A stretch of 16,756 bases of DNA. It comes from CAZFQD01 sp964520885 (lineage in GTDB: Bacteria; Bacillota; Clostridia; Oscillospirales; SIG519). The position numbers and the translations under genes are program-made. Below are positions 7,101 to 14,675 of the stretch, one piece after another. The notes beneath the pieces were generated by a model, which saw only the letters and a program-made list of their open reading frames with translations, was not told the origin of the DNA and made no database searches. Every line of letters begins with the position of its first letter. Position 1 is the first letter of the stretch. The stretch is taken from NCBI GenBank assembly GCA_964520885.1, contig CAZFQD010000038.1:1-16756 (forward strand), written 5' to 3'.

Positions 7101-8264
7101 ATGTTTAATATTAATCAACTTAATAAAATATCTTCTCTTGGAATTAAAAAATTAGATAAGGAACTCTTTTGTTGCGATGGCACATCAAATGAACCTGATG
7201 GTATTTTAGTTCGTTCTGCATCGTTGCACGAAATGGAACTTCCAGCTTGTTTAAAAGCAATAGCAAGAGCTGGTGCTGGAGTAAACAACATTCCTATTGA
7301 TAAATGCTCTGAAGCCGGTATTGTTGTATTTAACACTCCGGGTGCTAATGCCAATGCAGTTAAAGAATTAGTTATTACTTCGCTATTCTTAACTTCAAGA
7401 AAAATAATAGCAGGTATAGACTGGGCTAAGACTTTAAAAGGCAAGGGTGTCGAAGTTGCCAAACTTGTTGAAAAAGGCAAGAGTGAATTTGCTGGACCAG
7501 AAATAAAAGAAAAAAAATTAGGCGTTATTGGTTTAGGTGCTATTGGAGTTATGGTTGCCAATGCCGCATACCATTTAGGTATGGATGTTTACGGTTTTGA
7601 CCCTTTTATCTCAGTTGATTCTGCTTGGGGATTATCAAGATTTGTTCATAAATCAAAATCAAATAATGATATATTTGAAAACTGCGATTACATTACAATT
7701 CATATTCCACTTAATGATGAAACAAAAGCGATTATTAATTCAACCTCAATTGCAACTATGAAAAAGGGTGTTCGCATACTAAATTTTTCAAGAGGCGGAT
7801 TAGTTAATAATGATGATATTATTAATGCTCTTGAACAAGGCAAAGTTGGCTGTTATATTACTGATTTTCCAGCAGATGAACTATTAGATGTAAAAAATTT
7901 AATTGCAATTCCTCATTTAGGAGCTTCTACTCCAGAATCTGAAAACAATTGTGCAGTAATGGCTTGTGACCAAATTTCTGATTTTTTAATCAATGGCAAT
8001 ATAAAAAATTCAGTGAATTTTCCAAATGTTGAACTTGCCCCATCAGAAAAAAAACGATTAAGTATTATTCATAAAAACATACCTAATATGTTAAGCCAAA
8101 TTTCATTTGTTTTAGGAAACGAGGGTGTAAATATTGAAGATATGCTTAACAAATCCAAAGGGCCGTTTGCTTATACTTTAATTGATATTGAGAGTGATAT
8201 TCCGGATAATACTTTAGATAAGTTAAACTCCATTGAAGGTGTTATAAAAGTAAGAGTTATCTAA
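7101..8264 (+). CDS. serA: D-3-phosphoglycerate dehydrogenase with ACT domain
   Basis: A 387-residue D-2-hydroxyacid dehydrogenase. The NAD-binding motif GLGAIG is at 144-149. The catalytic triad residues are R231 (SRGG), E260 (FPADE) and H272 (IPHLGAST), with the usual 29-residue Arg-Glu spacing. Residues from about 313 to the end form an ACT domain (LSIIHKNIPNMLSQIS and onward), the usual site of serine feedback inhibition. It lacks the extra intervening domain of the longest SerA proteins. It oxidises 3-phosphoglycerate to 3-phosphohydroxypyruvate, the committing step of serine synthesis, and feeds SerC. The start has AAAGG 10 bases upstream. The order serC-serA and the promoter before serC indicate one operon. 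Other hydroxyacid dehydrogenases are possible by fold, but the serC neighbour and ACT domain make SerA very likely. Confidence 0.95.
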   Translation: MFNINQLNKISSLGIKKLDKELFCCDGTSNEPDGILVRSASLHEMELPACLKAIARAGAGVNNIPIDKCSEAGIVVFNTPGANANAVKELVITSLFLTSRKIIAGIDWAKTLKGKGVEVAKLVEKGKSEFAGPEIKEKKLGVIGLGAIGVMVANAAYHLGMDVYGFDPFISVDSAWGLSRFVHKSKSNNDIFENCDYITIHIPLNDETKAIINSTSIATMKKGVRILNFSRGGLVNNDDIINALEQGKVGCYITDFPADELLDVKNLIAIPHLGASTPESENNCAVMACDQISDFLINGNIKNSVNFPNVELAPSEKKRLSIIHKNIPNMLSQISFVLGNEGVNIEDMLNKSKGPFAYTLIDIESDIPDNTLDKLNSIEGVIKVRVI

Positions 8265-8307
8265 TAAGTTTTAAATATTTGCTTGTTTATTTTTTTTATT
8301 AAAAATA

Positions 8308-8336
8308 TTGTATTTATTATAAAGTTATGTTAAATT
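8308..8336 (+). promoter_or_regulatory. Weak candidate promoter in the serA-apgM gap
   Basis: The 130-base gap between serA and the mutase gene holds TTGTAT (8308-8313), 17 bases, then TAAATT (8331-8336), each matching the SigA boxes at four of six positions. A second candidate begins at TTGATA (8344-8349) but has a poor -10. A 6-bp hairpin (AGCAAA at 8361-8366 with TTTGCT at 8374-8379) lies just before the ribosome binding site. There is no convincing terminator after serA, so read-through from the serC promoter is also possible. Confidence 0.25.
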
Positions 8337-8394
8337 ATAAATGTTGATATAAAATCTATGAGCAAATAATGTTTTTGCTAAAAAGGAAAAGAAT

Positions 8395-9606
8395 ATGAAA
8401 TATATAGTTGTTTTAGGGGACGGAATGGCAGATGAACCCGTTGAGGCTTTAAATGGCAAAACCCCACTTGAAGTAGCCTTTAAGCCAAATATAGATTATT
8501 TGGCTCAAAATGGTGAGGTTGGGTTAGTAAAAACCATTCCACAAGGTATGCCTTGCGGAAGTGATACTGCCAATCTTTCAGTTATGGGTTATGATATCAG
8601 AAAATATTATACAGGACGGTCTCCATTAGAGGCAGTTAGTATGGGAATTAATTTAAAGGATACCGATGTAACATTTAGATGTAATTTAGTTACCCTTTCT
8701 GATGATAAAGATTACATTAATAAGACTATGATTGACTATAGTTCTGATGAAATTTCAACTGTGGAAGCCGATGAATTAATTAAATGTGTTAATAAACATT
8801 TTGCAAATGATAAATTTCTTTATTATACCGGAATTAGTTATCGTCATTGTTTAGTATGGGATAAAGGAAAAACTGATTTTGTTTTTACCCCTCCTCACGA
8901 CATTTTAGAAAAAAAGATTACAAACTACCTTCCAAAAGGAAAATATAGCGAGCTTTTATACAAAATGATGCTAAAAAGTTATGATATTTTAAAAGTTCAC
9001 CCTATTAATATTGAAAGAGAAAAAAGAGGATTAAGACCCGCTAATTCAATTTGGCTATGGGGACAAGGGAAAAAGCCCATTCTACCCTCCTTTTTCGAAA
9101 AATATGGAGTGAAAGGTGCTGTCATTTCTGCTGTTGATTTAATCAAAGGCATTGGAATTTGTGGAGGTTTAAAGGTTTATGAAGTTGAAGGTGCAACAGG
9201 CAATATAAACACAAACTTCAAGGGCAAAGCTGATGCTGTTTTAGGTGCTTTAAAGGATGGATATGATTTTGTATATCTTCACATTGAAGCTCCTGATGAA
9301 TGTGGTCATAGATATGAAATTGATAACAAAGTAAAATCTATTGAGTTAATTGATAACTTAGTTGTAAAAACTTTATTAGATGGTTTAAAAAATATGGGGG
9401 ATTACAGCATTTTAGTTCTACCCGACCATCCTACACCATTAAACCTTAGAACGCATACGAGCGACCCAGTACCATATGTATTATTCAGGAGCAATAAAAA
9501 AATATCTTCAAATATAACAGGTTACGATGAAAACAAAGCAAAATCAACTGGTATTTATATTGATGAGGGATTTACTTTATTAGACAAATTTTTAAAAAGC
9601 CAGTGA
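8395..9606 (+). CDS. apgM: ApgM-type 2,3-bisphosphoglycerate-independent phosphoglycerate mutase (or related phosphotransferase)
   Basis: A 403-residue member of the archaeal-type cofactor-independent mutase family, within the alkaline phosphatase superfamily. Visible are the metal-binding LGDGMAD (D9), the GSDTANLSVMGYD segment with S56 as the expected phospho-acceptor, YYTGRSPLEAVSMGI, the metal-site HIEAPDECGH (296-305), and PDHPTP (343-348) with H354 and D357. As a mutase it interconverts 2- and 3-phosphoglycerate, which would supply SerA. One subgroup with this length and sequence style has been proposed to be a homoserine kinase instead. With serC and serA next door but no serB, a phosphoserine phosphatase role is also conceivable. 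The ATG has AAAGGA 7 bases upstream. A hairpin terminator starts at the stop codon. Family assignment is near certain; the reaction is not. Confidence 0.88.
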   Translation: MKYIVVLGDGMADEPVEALNGKTPLEVAFKPNIDYLAQNGEVGLVKTIPQGMPCGSDTANLSVMGYDIRKYYTGRSPLEAVSMGINLKDTDVTFRCNLVTLSDDKDYINKTMIDYSSDEISTVEADELIKCVNKHFANDKFLYYTGISYRHCLVWDKGKTDFVFTPPHDILEKKITNYLPKGKYSELLYKMMLKSYDILKVHPINIEREKRGLRPANSIWLWGQGKKPILPSFFEKYGVKGAVISAVDLIKGIGICGGLKVYEVEGATGNINTNFKGKADAVLGALKDGYDFVYLHIEAPDECGHRYEIDNKVKSIELIDNLVVKTLLDGLKNMGDYSILVLPDHPTPLNLRTHTSDPVPYVLFRSNKKISSNITGYDENKAKSTGIYIDEGFTLLDKFLKSQ

Positions 9607-9637
9607 AAAAAGAGCTGAATTTTCAGCTCTTTTTTTT
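9606..9637. terminator. Bidirectional intrinsic terminator
   Basis: GAGCTGA (9612-9618) pairs perfectly with TCAGCTC (9623-9629) around a 4-base loop. The stem is flanked by an A-run (9606-9611) and a T-run (9630-9637), so it works as a Rho-independent terminator in both directions. It ends the mutase gene on the plus strand and the wzz-ended operon on the minus strand, whose stop is at 9655. Confidence 0.93.
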
Positions 9638-9654
9638 ATAAATATAATCAAAAA

Positions 9655-10518
9655 CTACTTATCATCTAATTCCAACAATGGAATACTTCCTAAAAGTGGT
9701 AGTTTAGAAATAAAAGCCACCTTCTCAGGGGATTTAATTCTTGAATCAGTGGTTTCAATTAAAAATATAATTGCAAAACCAAATAACAAACCAAAAACAA
9801 TTGCAAACAATACATTCATAGTAAAATTAGGTCTTACAGGAACATTATTTATTGATGCTTTTTCAATGATTTTTGAAAAATGAGTATCAGTATCTGAAAC
9901 TGATGTAAGATATTTATCGAAAACCTCCACAAAAGATTCTGATATTGCATTTGCTAACTTTGCTGTCATTTCAACTGAACCGTCCTCAACAGTTATTGAA
10001 AGTATTCTCGTATCAACATTAGAACTAACAATAACATTTTTACTCAATGTTAATATAGAATATAATTTTTTATAATCTAATTTGTCTATCGCTTTTTGCA
10101 AAACTTTTTTGCTCTTTGCAATTCCAATACTATCTTTATTTAAAATAGCACTTGCTTCAATATCTGCTAAGTTAATGTTCTCATTAGTTTTGCTTTTCAA
10201 TATTAAAACTTTAGTTGTTGCTGAATAGACTGGTTCCATAAAATAAAAAGTATAAATTGCAGAAAAAATTCCTGAAACCAAACCACATACTAATATAACC
10301 CACCATAGTTTTAGCATTAAGAAAAATATTAATCGCTTAACATTGTTTGGGTTTTCATTCACAATAATATTTTCCGCTTTAATAGAATTATTTATTTCAT
10401 CTTCAGTAATTATATCTTCAGAAGAAATAATTTCCCATTCATCTTGGTCAATTATTATTTCTTGCCCAGTTTGCTCATCAATAAAATAATATTCCAAATC
10501 TTCTTGACTATTGTTCAA
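9655..10518 (-). CDS. Wzz/CpsC-type polysaccharide chain-length co-polymerase
   Basis: A 287-residue membrane protein with the polysaccharide co-polymerase layout: TM1 at about 71-93, an extracytoplasmic region with a Wzz N-terminal-like stretch (YSATTKVLIL), a Pro-containing segment VPVRPNF before TM2, and TM2 at about 234-255. A short cytoplasmic tail (DSRIKSPEKV, then LPLLGSIP) resembles the part that contacts the BY-kinase in CpsC/CapA systems. No tyrosine kinase gene is adjacent. An acidic N-terminal extension of about 57 residues, rich in Glu, Asp and Ile, precedes TM1; it is longer than usual and contains YYFIDEQTGQEIIIDQDEW. The start is TTG, with an AGGGGG site 9 bases upstream. It would control the length of a surface polysaccharide and fits with the galU and mutase genes upstream in the same operon. 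Confidence 0.85.
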   Translation of the reverse strand: MNNSQEDLEYYFIDEQTGQEIIIDQDEWEIISSEDIITEDEINNSIKAENIIVNENPNNVKRLIFFLMLKLWWVILVCGLVSGIFSAIYTFYFMEPVYSATTKVLILKSKTNENINLADIEASAILNKDSIGIAKSKKVLQKAIDKLDYKKLYSILTLSKNVIVSSNVDTRILSITVEDGSVEMTAKLANAISESFVEVFDKYLTSVSDTDTHFSKIIEKASINNVPVRPNFTMNVLFAIVFGLLFGFAIIFLIETTDSRIKSPEKVAFISKLPLLGSIPLLELDDK

Positions 10519-10558
10519 TTAAAAACACCCCCTCTATTAAAAAAATATAAGTTTTTAC

Positions 10559-10606
10559 TCAATAATTAAATGTATTTGATATATGTGTTTTGATATTAAT
10601 ATTCAT
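10559..10606 (-). CDS. Small ORF of 15 codons before wzz (possible leader peptide)
   Basis: On the minus strand an ATG at 10606 is preceded by a perfect GGAGG site (10618-10614) with 7-base spacing, and the frame closes with TGA at 10559 after 15 codons (MNINIKTHISNTFNY). It sits in the 102-base gap between the PdxK-like gene and wzz, and its stop is 40 bases upstream of the wzz TTG start. The ribosome binding site is among the best in the window, which argues for translation. It has no recognisable domain. It could be a leader peptide controlling wzz, a bare small protein, or the remnant of a gene start. Confidence 0.45.
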   Translation of the reverse strand: MNINIKTHISNTFNY

Positions 10607-10620
10607 TTTTAATCCTCCAA

Positions 10621-11460
10621 TTATTTTATTAAATTTGCTCCTAATATATGAAGTAAATGTTCAAATTGTAAACCATCATTAATTTTTGAACCGGATTTTA
10701 GCGTATTAAGAATAGTTGAATAAACAAAATTTGTGCTAATTTCAAGTGCTACAGATAAAGGAAAATCATTAAGCACAGCTCCACATAAAACACTCGCAAA
10801 TAAATCCCCTGTTCCGCTTAAATTAATTGTTATTTTTTTTGTTTTATTTGAAAAATATGACCCAATAATTTTGTCATAGGCATAATTATATATATATCCC
10901 CCATTTTCAACTCCTGTAATAACTGAATATCTTGGTCCATTTTCGCACAATCTCCTAAGCCAAGAGTTGACTTGTTGTTCACTAATTCCTTCTTTTGGAT
11001 AATTCTCATCTAATAAAATTGCCGCTTCAGTTAAATTTGGAGTTATTATATCTGCAACAGCTATTAACTTTTTCATAGATTGGCACATACTTTTAGTGTA
11101 TGTTCTATATACCCTTCCGTTATCTCCCATAACAGGGTCAATTAATTTTATTGCTTTTGCACCAAAAAAGGCAATAAAATTTAAAACTAAATCAATCTGC
11201 TTTTCTGAACCTAAAAATCCACTATAAATACAAGAAAAATTTACTCGTAATCTTTTCCAATGTTCAATAGTTTTTTTCATAGAATCAGAAAGATCTAAAA
11301 AATTAAAACCTGTAAACCCTGTATGAGTTGATAAAACTGCCGTAGGAAGAGGACAAACCTCAATATTCATAGAAGATAATACTGGAATTGCTATTGATAA
11401 CGAGCATTTCCCATATCCTGATAAATCCTGAATTGCCGCTACTCTTTTGATTGAAATCAT
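10621..11460 (-). CDS. pdxK: Pyridoxal/pyridoxamine kinase-like (PfkB/ribokinase superfamily)
   Basis: A 279-residue protein. The N-terminus (AAIQDLSGYGKCSLSIAIPV, then CPLPTAVLSTHTGF) is the hallmark of the PdxY/PdxK-type pyridoxamine kinases of Clostridia. Also visible are YSGFLGS, DPVMGDNG, TPNLTEA and the anion-hole motif SGTGD with the catalytic base D219. It would phosphorylate pyridoxal or pyridoxamine with ATP to salvage vitamin B6 in the cytoplasm. Hydroxymethylpyrimidine kinase activity occurs in related enzymes and cannot be excluded. The start has AAAGG 10 bases upstream. It follows the mutase gene by 19 bases, inside an operon otherwise devoted to queuosine uptake and polysaccharide precursors. 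The PLP it helps supply is used by SerC, among many enzymes, but I see no direct link. Confidence 0.88.
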   Translation of the reverse strand: MISIKRVAAIQDLSGYGKCSLSIAIPVLSSMNIEVCPLPTAVLSTHTGFTGFNFLDLSDSMKKTIEHWKRLRVNFSCIYSGFLGSEKQIDLVLNFIAFFGAKAIKLIDPVMGDNGRVYRTYTKSMCQSMKKLIAVADIITPNLTEAAILLDENYPKEGISEQQVNSWLRRLCENGPRYSVITGVENGGYIYNYAYDKIIGSYFSNKTKKITINLSGTGDLFASVLCGAVLNDFPLSVALEISTNFVYSTILNTLKSGSKINDGLQFEHLLHILGANLIK

Positions 11461-11479
11461 TTTTTTCTAACCTTTCTAT

Positions 11480-12997
11480 CTATAAAAGATATTTGGTCAA
11501 TTCATTACAATCTAAATATTCATATTGATTCAAAAAGTTCTTTAATAAGTTGACAATTATTAAAACTCCGCCCATACTATCACTTTCAATATTTAATGGT
11601 AGAATTGGGTCGTGAAGTGAAAGTCTTAATAAAAACCAACCATCCCCATTTTCTTTGTTAAAGTTTACTTTAACTCCTTCATAATTGTTAGGCTCAATAG
11701 AAAAATCCTTGTTTTTACAATATATAAGCAGGTCATTTAATACCTTTTGCCCATATTGTTTAAAATCATTAGTTAATATTTTGATTCTAAACTCTTTTGC
11801 CTCTAAAGGCTCTATTAAATCAATAATCAATGAAGAAAGAGTCTTGCCTTTTTCTCTAAGCATTGACAAAGCAATAAGCAACTTAACTATCAAATATGCT
11901 CCATCATCTAAAAAATAGTTTTCAAAAAAAGCACAATGTCCGCTTGTTTCAATGGCAATTGGCGTTTCCACTCCAATATTATTTAGCCTAATTGCTTCAT
12001 TGATAACATTTTTATAGCCTCTTTTAAAACGATGATGCTTTCCGCCTAAGTTTTTTTCAATAAATTCATTTAAGCCACTTGAAGTAATAGAGTCGGTTAC
12101 AATTGTTGCCCCTTTATTTTTCTCTAAAATTATTGCCGATATTAATGCAATTAACTTGTTTTTATTAATCTCTTTGCCATTCTCGTCAACTATTGCGGCT
12201 CTATCCACATCTGTATCAAAAATAATTCCCAAATCAGCATTGTTTTTTATTACACATTGTGAAATAGACTTCATAGCTTGTTCGTTTTCAGGGTTTGGAA
12301 TATGATTGGGAAAGTTTCCGTCAGGTTCCAAAAATTGGCTACCTTCAATATTTGCACCTAAAGGTTTTAACACTAAATTTGCAAAAAAACCTCCTGCCCC
12401 ATTACCAGCATCTACGACTATTTTCAAACCGCTAAGAGGTAAAACTCTATTAGTTTCTTTAATAACTTTTTCACATAATAATTTGCTGTAAATTTTTATA
12501 TATTCAAATTGTTTTATTTTTCCTTCTACAAAAGAAACAACTTTTTTCTCTTGGCTGGCATTTGTTAATATCTCTTCAATATCCTTACTGTCAAGACCAC
12601 CCTCTTTAGTGAAGAATTTAAACCCATTTCTATTAAAAGGAAGATGGCTTGCTGTTATTTGAATACTGCCATCACAAAAAAGAGTGTCCACACAGGTCAT
12701 AAACATAGCAGGAGTACTTATTAATCCACAATCAAATATTTCACAGCCTGCTTCTTTAATGCCAAAAATTAAATTTTCTTTTAGAGAGTTTGCCGAAAGT
12801 CTACTATCATTTCCAATAGCAATTTTAAGTTGATTAGAAGGTTTATTCAATTTAATGCTAAGCCAAAAAATAAAGGCTCTTGCAATATTAATAACAATAT
12901 CATTAGTTAGATTAACACTTTCTCCTTTTACTCCTTCAATAGCAACACCTCTAATATCACTACCATTTTTCAATTGTTTATATTCAGGTAAAATCAT
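11480..12997 (-). CDS. Phosphomannomutase/phosphoglucomutase
   Basis: A 505-residue alpha-D-phosphohexomutase. The catalytic serine is S117 in TASHLPFNRNGFK. The magnesium loop DTDVDR is at 261-266. The sugar-binding ETSGH segment follows, and the C-terminal phosphate-binding domain has WFLLRLSLHDPILPLNIES, the form seen in the long, roughly 500-residue branch rather than the RxSNTEP form of shorter AlgC-like enzymes. It interconverts glucose-6-phosphate and glucose-1-phosphate, or the mannose equivalents. With galU directly upstream, a supply of glucose-1-phosphate for UDP-glucose is the likeliest role. The ATG at 12997 is chosen because GGAGGG lies 5 bases before it; an in-frame TTG at 13009 overlaps that site and is not needed. 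The gene begins 43 bases after galU ends. Confidence 0.9.
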   Translation of the reverse strand: MILPEYKQLKNGSDIRGVAIEGVKGESVNLTNDIVINIARAFIFWLSIKLNKPSNQLKIAIGNDSRLSANSLKENLIFGIKEAGCEIFDCGLISTPAMFMTCVDTLFCDGSIQITASHLPFNRNGFKFFTKEGGLDSKDIEEILTNASQEKKVVSFVEGKIKQFEYIKIYSKLLCEKVIKETNRVLPLSGLKIVVDAGNGAGGFFANLVLKPLGANIEGSQFLEPDGNFPNHIPNPENEQAMKSISQCVIKNNADLGIIFDTDVDRAAIVDENGKEINKNKLIALISAIILEKNKGATIVTDSITSSGLNEFIEKNLGGKHHRFKRGYKNVINEAIRLNNIGVETPIAIETSGHCAFFENYFLDDGAYLIVKLLIALSMLREKGKTLSSLIIDLIEPLEAKEFRIKILTNDFKQYGQKVLNDLLIYCKNKDFSIEPNNYEGVKVNFNKENGDGWFLLRLSLHDPILPLNIESDSMGGVLIIVNLLKNFLNQYEYLDCNELTKYLL

Positions 12998-13040
12998 AAA
13001 GCCCTCCAAAATGATGCTAAAATACGATTGTTTATGAAAA

Positions 13041-13919
13041 TTAAAGAGTTTTAGCTATTTTTAAAATATACTCCTTAAATTCATCTTTGATTTCAGGATG
13101 CAAAAGTGCTGTTTCAACAATAGCTTGCATTACTCCCATTTTATTGCCCATATCGTAACGAGTTCCAATGTATTCCACTCCCATCATACCTTTAGAAAGT
13201 GTAAGAGTTTTCATAGCATCAGTAAGTTGAATTTCTCCTCCAGCACCTACTTGTGTATTTTCTAAAATATCAAATATTTCATAAGGCAAAACAACTCTTC
13301 CTAAAATTGAATAAAGTGAAAAAACCTTATCTCTTGTTGGTTTCTCAATCATATCAGAGATTTTGAATATATTATCTCTAATATTTTCCACCTTTAAAGA
13401 ACTATATTTTAGTATTGCCTCTAAACTAACAGGTTTAATACCTGCAACTCCTAAACCAAACTCATCATAAGCACTAATTAACTGTTTAGTCGCAGGGTTA
13501 TCTCCCATAACAACATCATCGCCATACAATACAGCAAAAGGTTCATTTCCAATAAAACTTTTTGTGCACCAAACTGCATGCCCTAATCCTTTAATCTCTT
13601 TTTGACGAACAAAACAAATATTAGCCATATTAGCGATATTTAAACATTCTTCTAATTGCTTTGTCTTATTTCCTTGAAATAATTTTTCTTCTAATTCAGG
13701 GCAACGGTCAAAATGGTCTTCAATTGCTCCCTTTCCTCTTGAAATTATTATTAGAATATCTTCAATACCGGATTTAACTGCTTCTTCAACAATATATTGA
13801 ATAGCGGGCTTATCAACAATTGGTAGAAGTTCTTTTGGAATAGCTTTTGTAGCTGGAAACATTCGTGTTCCTAAACCTGCGGCGGGTATAATAGCCTTTT
13901 TAATGCTCATTAATCTCAT
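13041..13919 (-). CDS. galU: UTP-glucose-1-phosphate uridylyltransferase
   Basis: A 292-residue nucleotidyltransferase with the GalU signature: the IIPAAGLGTRMFPATKAIPK nucleotide-binding loop (GLGTR at 15-19), LLPIVDKPAIQYIVEEA, GLGHAV, AVLYGDDVV and the GEIQLTDAM segment. Length and motif order are those of full-length bacterial GalU. It joins UTP and glucose-1-phosphate to give UDP-glucose, the donor for surface polysaccharides and for other sugar nucleotides. Its substrate can come from the mutase encoded just downstream. The ATG at 13919 has AAAGGA with a 4-base spacing; a second in-frame ATG at 13910 is possible but further from the site. Only 9 bases separate it from queT, so the two are almost certainly on one transcript. 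Confidence 0.95.
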   Translation of the reverse strand: MRLMSIKKAIIPAAGLGTRMFPATKAIPKELLPIVDKPAIQYIVEEAVKSGIEDILIIISRGKGAIEDHFDRCPELEEKLFQGNKTKQLEECLNIANMANICFVRQKEIKGLGHAVWCTKSFIGNEPFAVLYGDDVVMGDNPATKQLISAYDEFGLGVAGIKPVSLEAILKYSSLKVENIRDNIFKISDMIEKPTRDKVFSLYSILGRVVLPYEIFDILENTQVGAGGEIQLTDAMKTLTLSKGMMGVEYIGTRYDMGNKMGVMQAIVETALLHPEIKDEFKEYILKIAKTL

Positions 13920-13928
13920 ACCGTCCTT

Positions 13929-14426
13929 TTAAGTTTTAAATATTTTATCTTTAATTGGTGTAAGTGCAAATATTAATGGTATACCTAAACCATAGCAAAC
14001 TACAAGCTGCCCAAACCCTACAGTTACCACATTTAATAAGAATGCTACTAAAAAACCATTTGAATTCAAATTAGTGGTTGAAACAGCAATCATTAATCCA
14101 ATAACTATGGCATTAATAATTACTGGTGGCATAGGTGCCAACCACTTATTATTTTTTAGCTTGTAGGTCAATAATGCTGCTATCAAAGTAGCTAAAGAAC
14201 CAAACACGATATCAAAAATGCCAAATTGAGATAATAAATTTGTAATAATACAACCAACAAATAGTCCCGGTATAGCCGCTGGTGTAAAAAACGGTAAAAT
14301 CGTGAGTACTTCAGCAATCCTAAATTGAACAGCAGAAAAACTAATTGGTGCAAATGCAATTCCAAGTGCTGTGTAAGCCGCCGCAATTATGGCGGCTTGA
14401 GTAATAAAACTCACCTTTTTTTTCAT
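13929..14426 (-). CDS. queT: QueT family queuosine-precursor transporter (ECF S component)
   Basis: A 165-residue, very hydrophobic protein with about five or six membrane segments. It matches the QueT family: the TQAAIIAAAYTALGIAFAPI start, FSAVQFRIAEVLTILPFF and the PGLFVGCIITNLLS helix are characteristic. QueT is the substrate-binding S component of an energy-coupling-factor importer for a queuosine precursor such as preQ1 or preQ0; the shared ECF ATPase and T component are not in this window. The start at 14426 is chosen because it has GGAGG 8 bases upstream and because a preQ1 riboswitch ends on that site; a longer frame extends to 14522 but would pass through the riboswitch. It is the first gene of the operon continuing into galU. 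Confidence 0.95.
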   Translation of the reverse strand: MKKKVSFITQAAIIAAAYTALGIAFAPISFSAVQFRIAEVLTILPFFTPAAIPGLFVGCIITNLLSQFGIFDIVFGSLATLIAALLTYKLKNNKWLAPMPPVIINAIVIGLMIAVSTTNLNSNGFLVAFLLNVVTVGFGQLVVCYGLGIPLIFALTPIKDKIFKT

Positions 14427-14434
14427 AATAATTT

Positions 14435-14476
14435 CCTCCTTGTTTTTGTTTATAGTCAGGTTATTGCGACTGACCG
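14435..14476 (-). promoter_or_regulatory. preQ1 class I riboswitch, translational type
   Basis: On the minus strand, GTCAG (14474-14470), the 10-base loop TCGCAATAAC (14469-14460) and CTGAC (14459-14455) are followed by an A-rich tail ending ACAAGGAGG. This matches the Thermoanaerobacter tengcongensis preQ1-I aptamer (5-bp P1, loop UCGCAGUAAC, tail ending AACAAAACAAGG) almost base for base; only the P1 sequence, one loop base and the tail length differ. The C at 14460 aligns with the ligand-pairing C15 of that aptamer. The GG of the tail, which pairs back into the loop when preQ1 is bound, is part of the queT ribosome binding site, so ligand should block queT translation. A possible extended -10 (TGATATTAT, 14511-14503) lies just upstream. 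Confidence 0.92.
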
Positions 14477-14616
14477 TTAAAATAAATAATTTTAACTTAT
14501 TAATAATATCACAATAAAACAAAAAAATAAATAGAGAATTTGCATAATTTTATATTATTTCATTCCTTTTTACTTTACACACCATCTTGACTTTGCAATA
14601 TTTGTAAATTTTCATA

Positions 14617-14645
14617 TTGTTATTAACAAAAGAATATGTTATAAT
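14617..14645 (+). promoter_or_regulatory. SigA promoter with extended -10 for the aldo/keto reductase gene
   Basis: TTGTTA (14617-14622), 17 bases, then TATAAT (14640-14645), with TG at 14637-14638 forming an extended -10 element. Transcription should start near 14652, giving a leader of about 24 bases before the ATG at 14676. A second TATAAT follows at 14646-14651 but lacks a good -35. Confidence 0.75.
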
Positions 14646-14675
14646 TATAATGTTATGATAATGGAGGCTATTTTA

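Noticed and set aside
7115..7561. Open frame of 148 codons on the minus strand
   Set aside because: Antisense to serA, whose domains and catalytic residues are clear; no ribosome binding site or recognisable motif.
8265..8310. Possible terminator after serA (AAATATT repeats with T-runs)
   Set aside because: The arms are A/T only, the loop is long and the T-run is inside the loop, so it does not form an intrinsic terminator.
14427..14522. N-terminal extension of queT
   Set aside because: It would translate through the preQ1 riboswitch, lacks a ribosome binding site, and adds residues absent from the QueT family.
14655..14675. Earlier in-frame ATG codons for the aldo/keto reductase
   Set aside because: They precede the GGAGG site, which is correctly spaced only for the ATG at 14676, and they would leave almost no leader.
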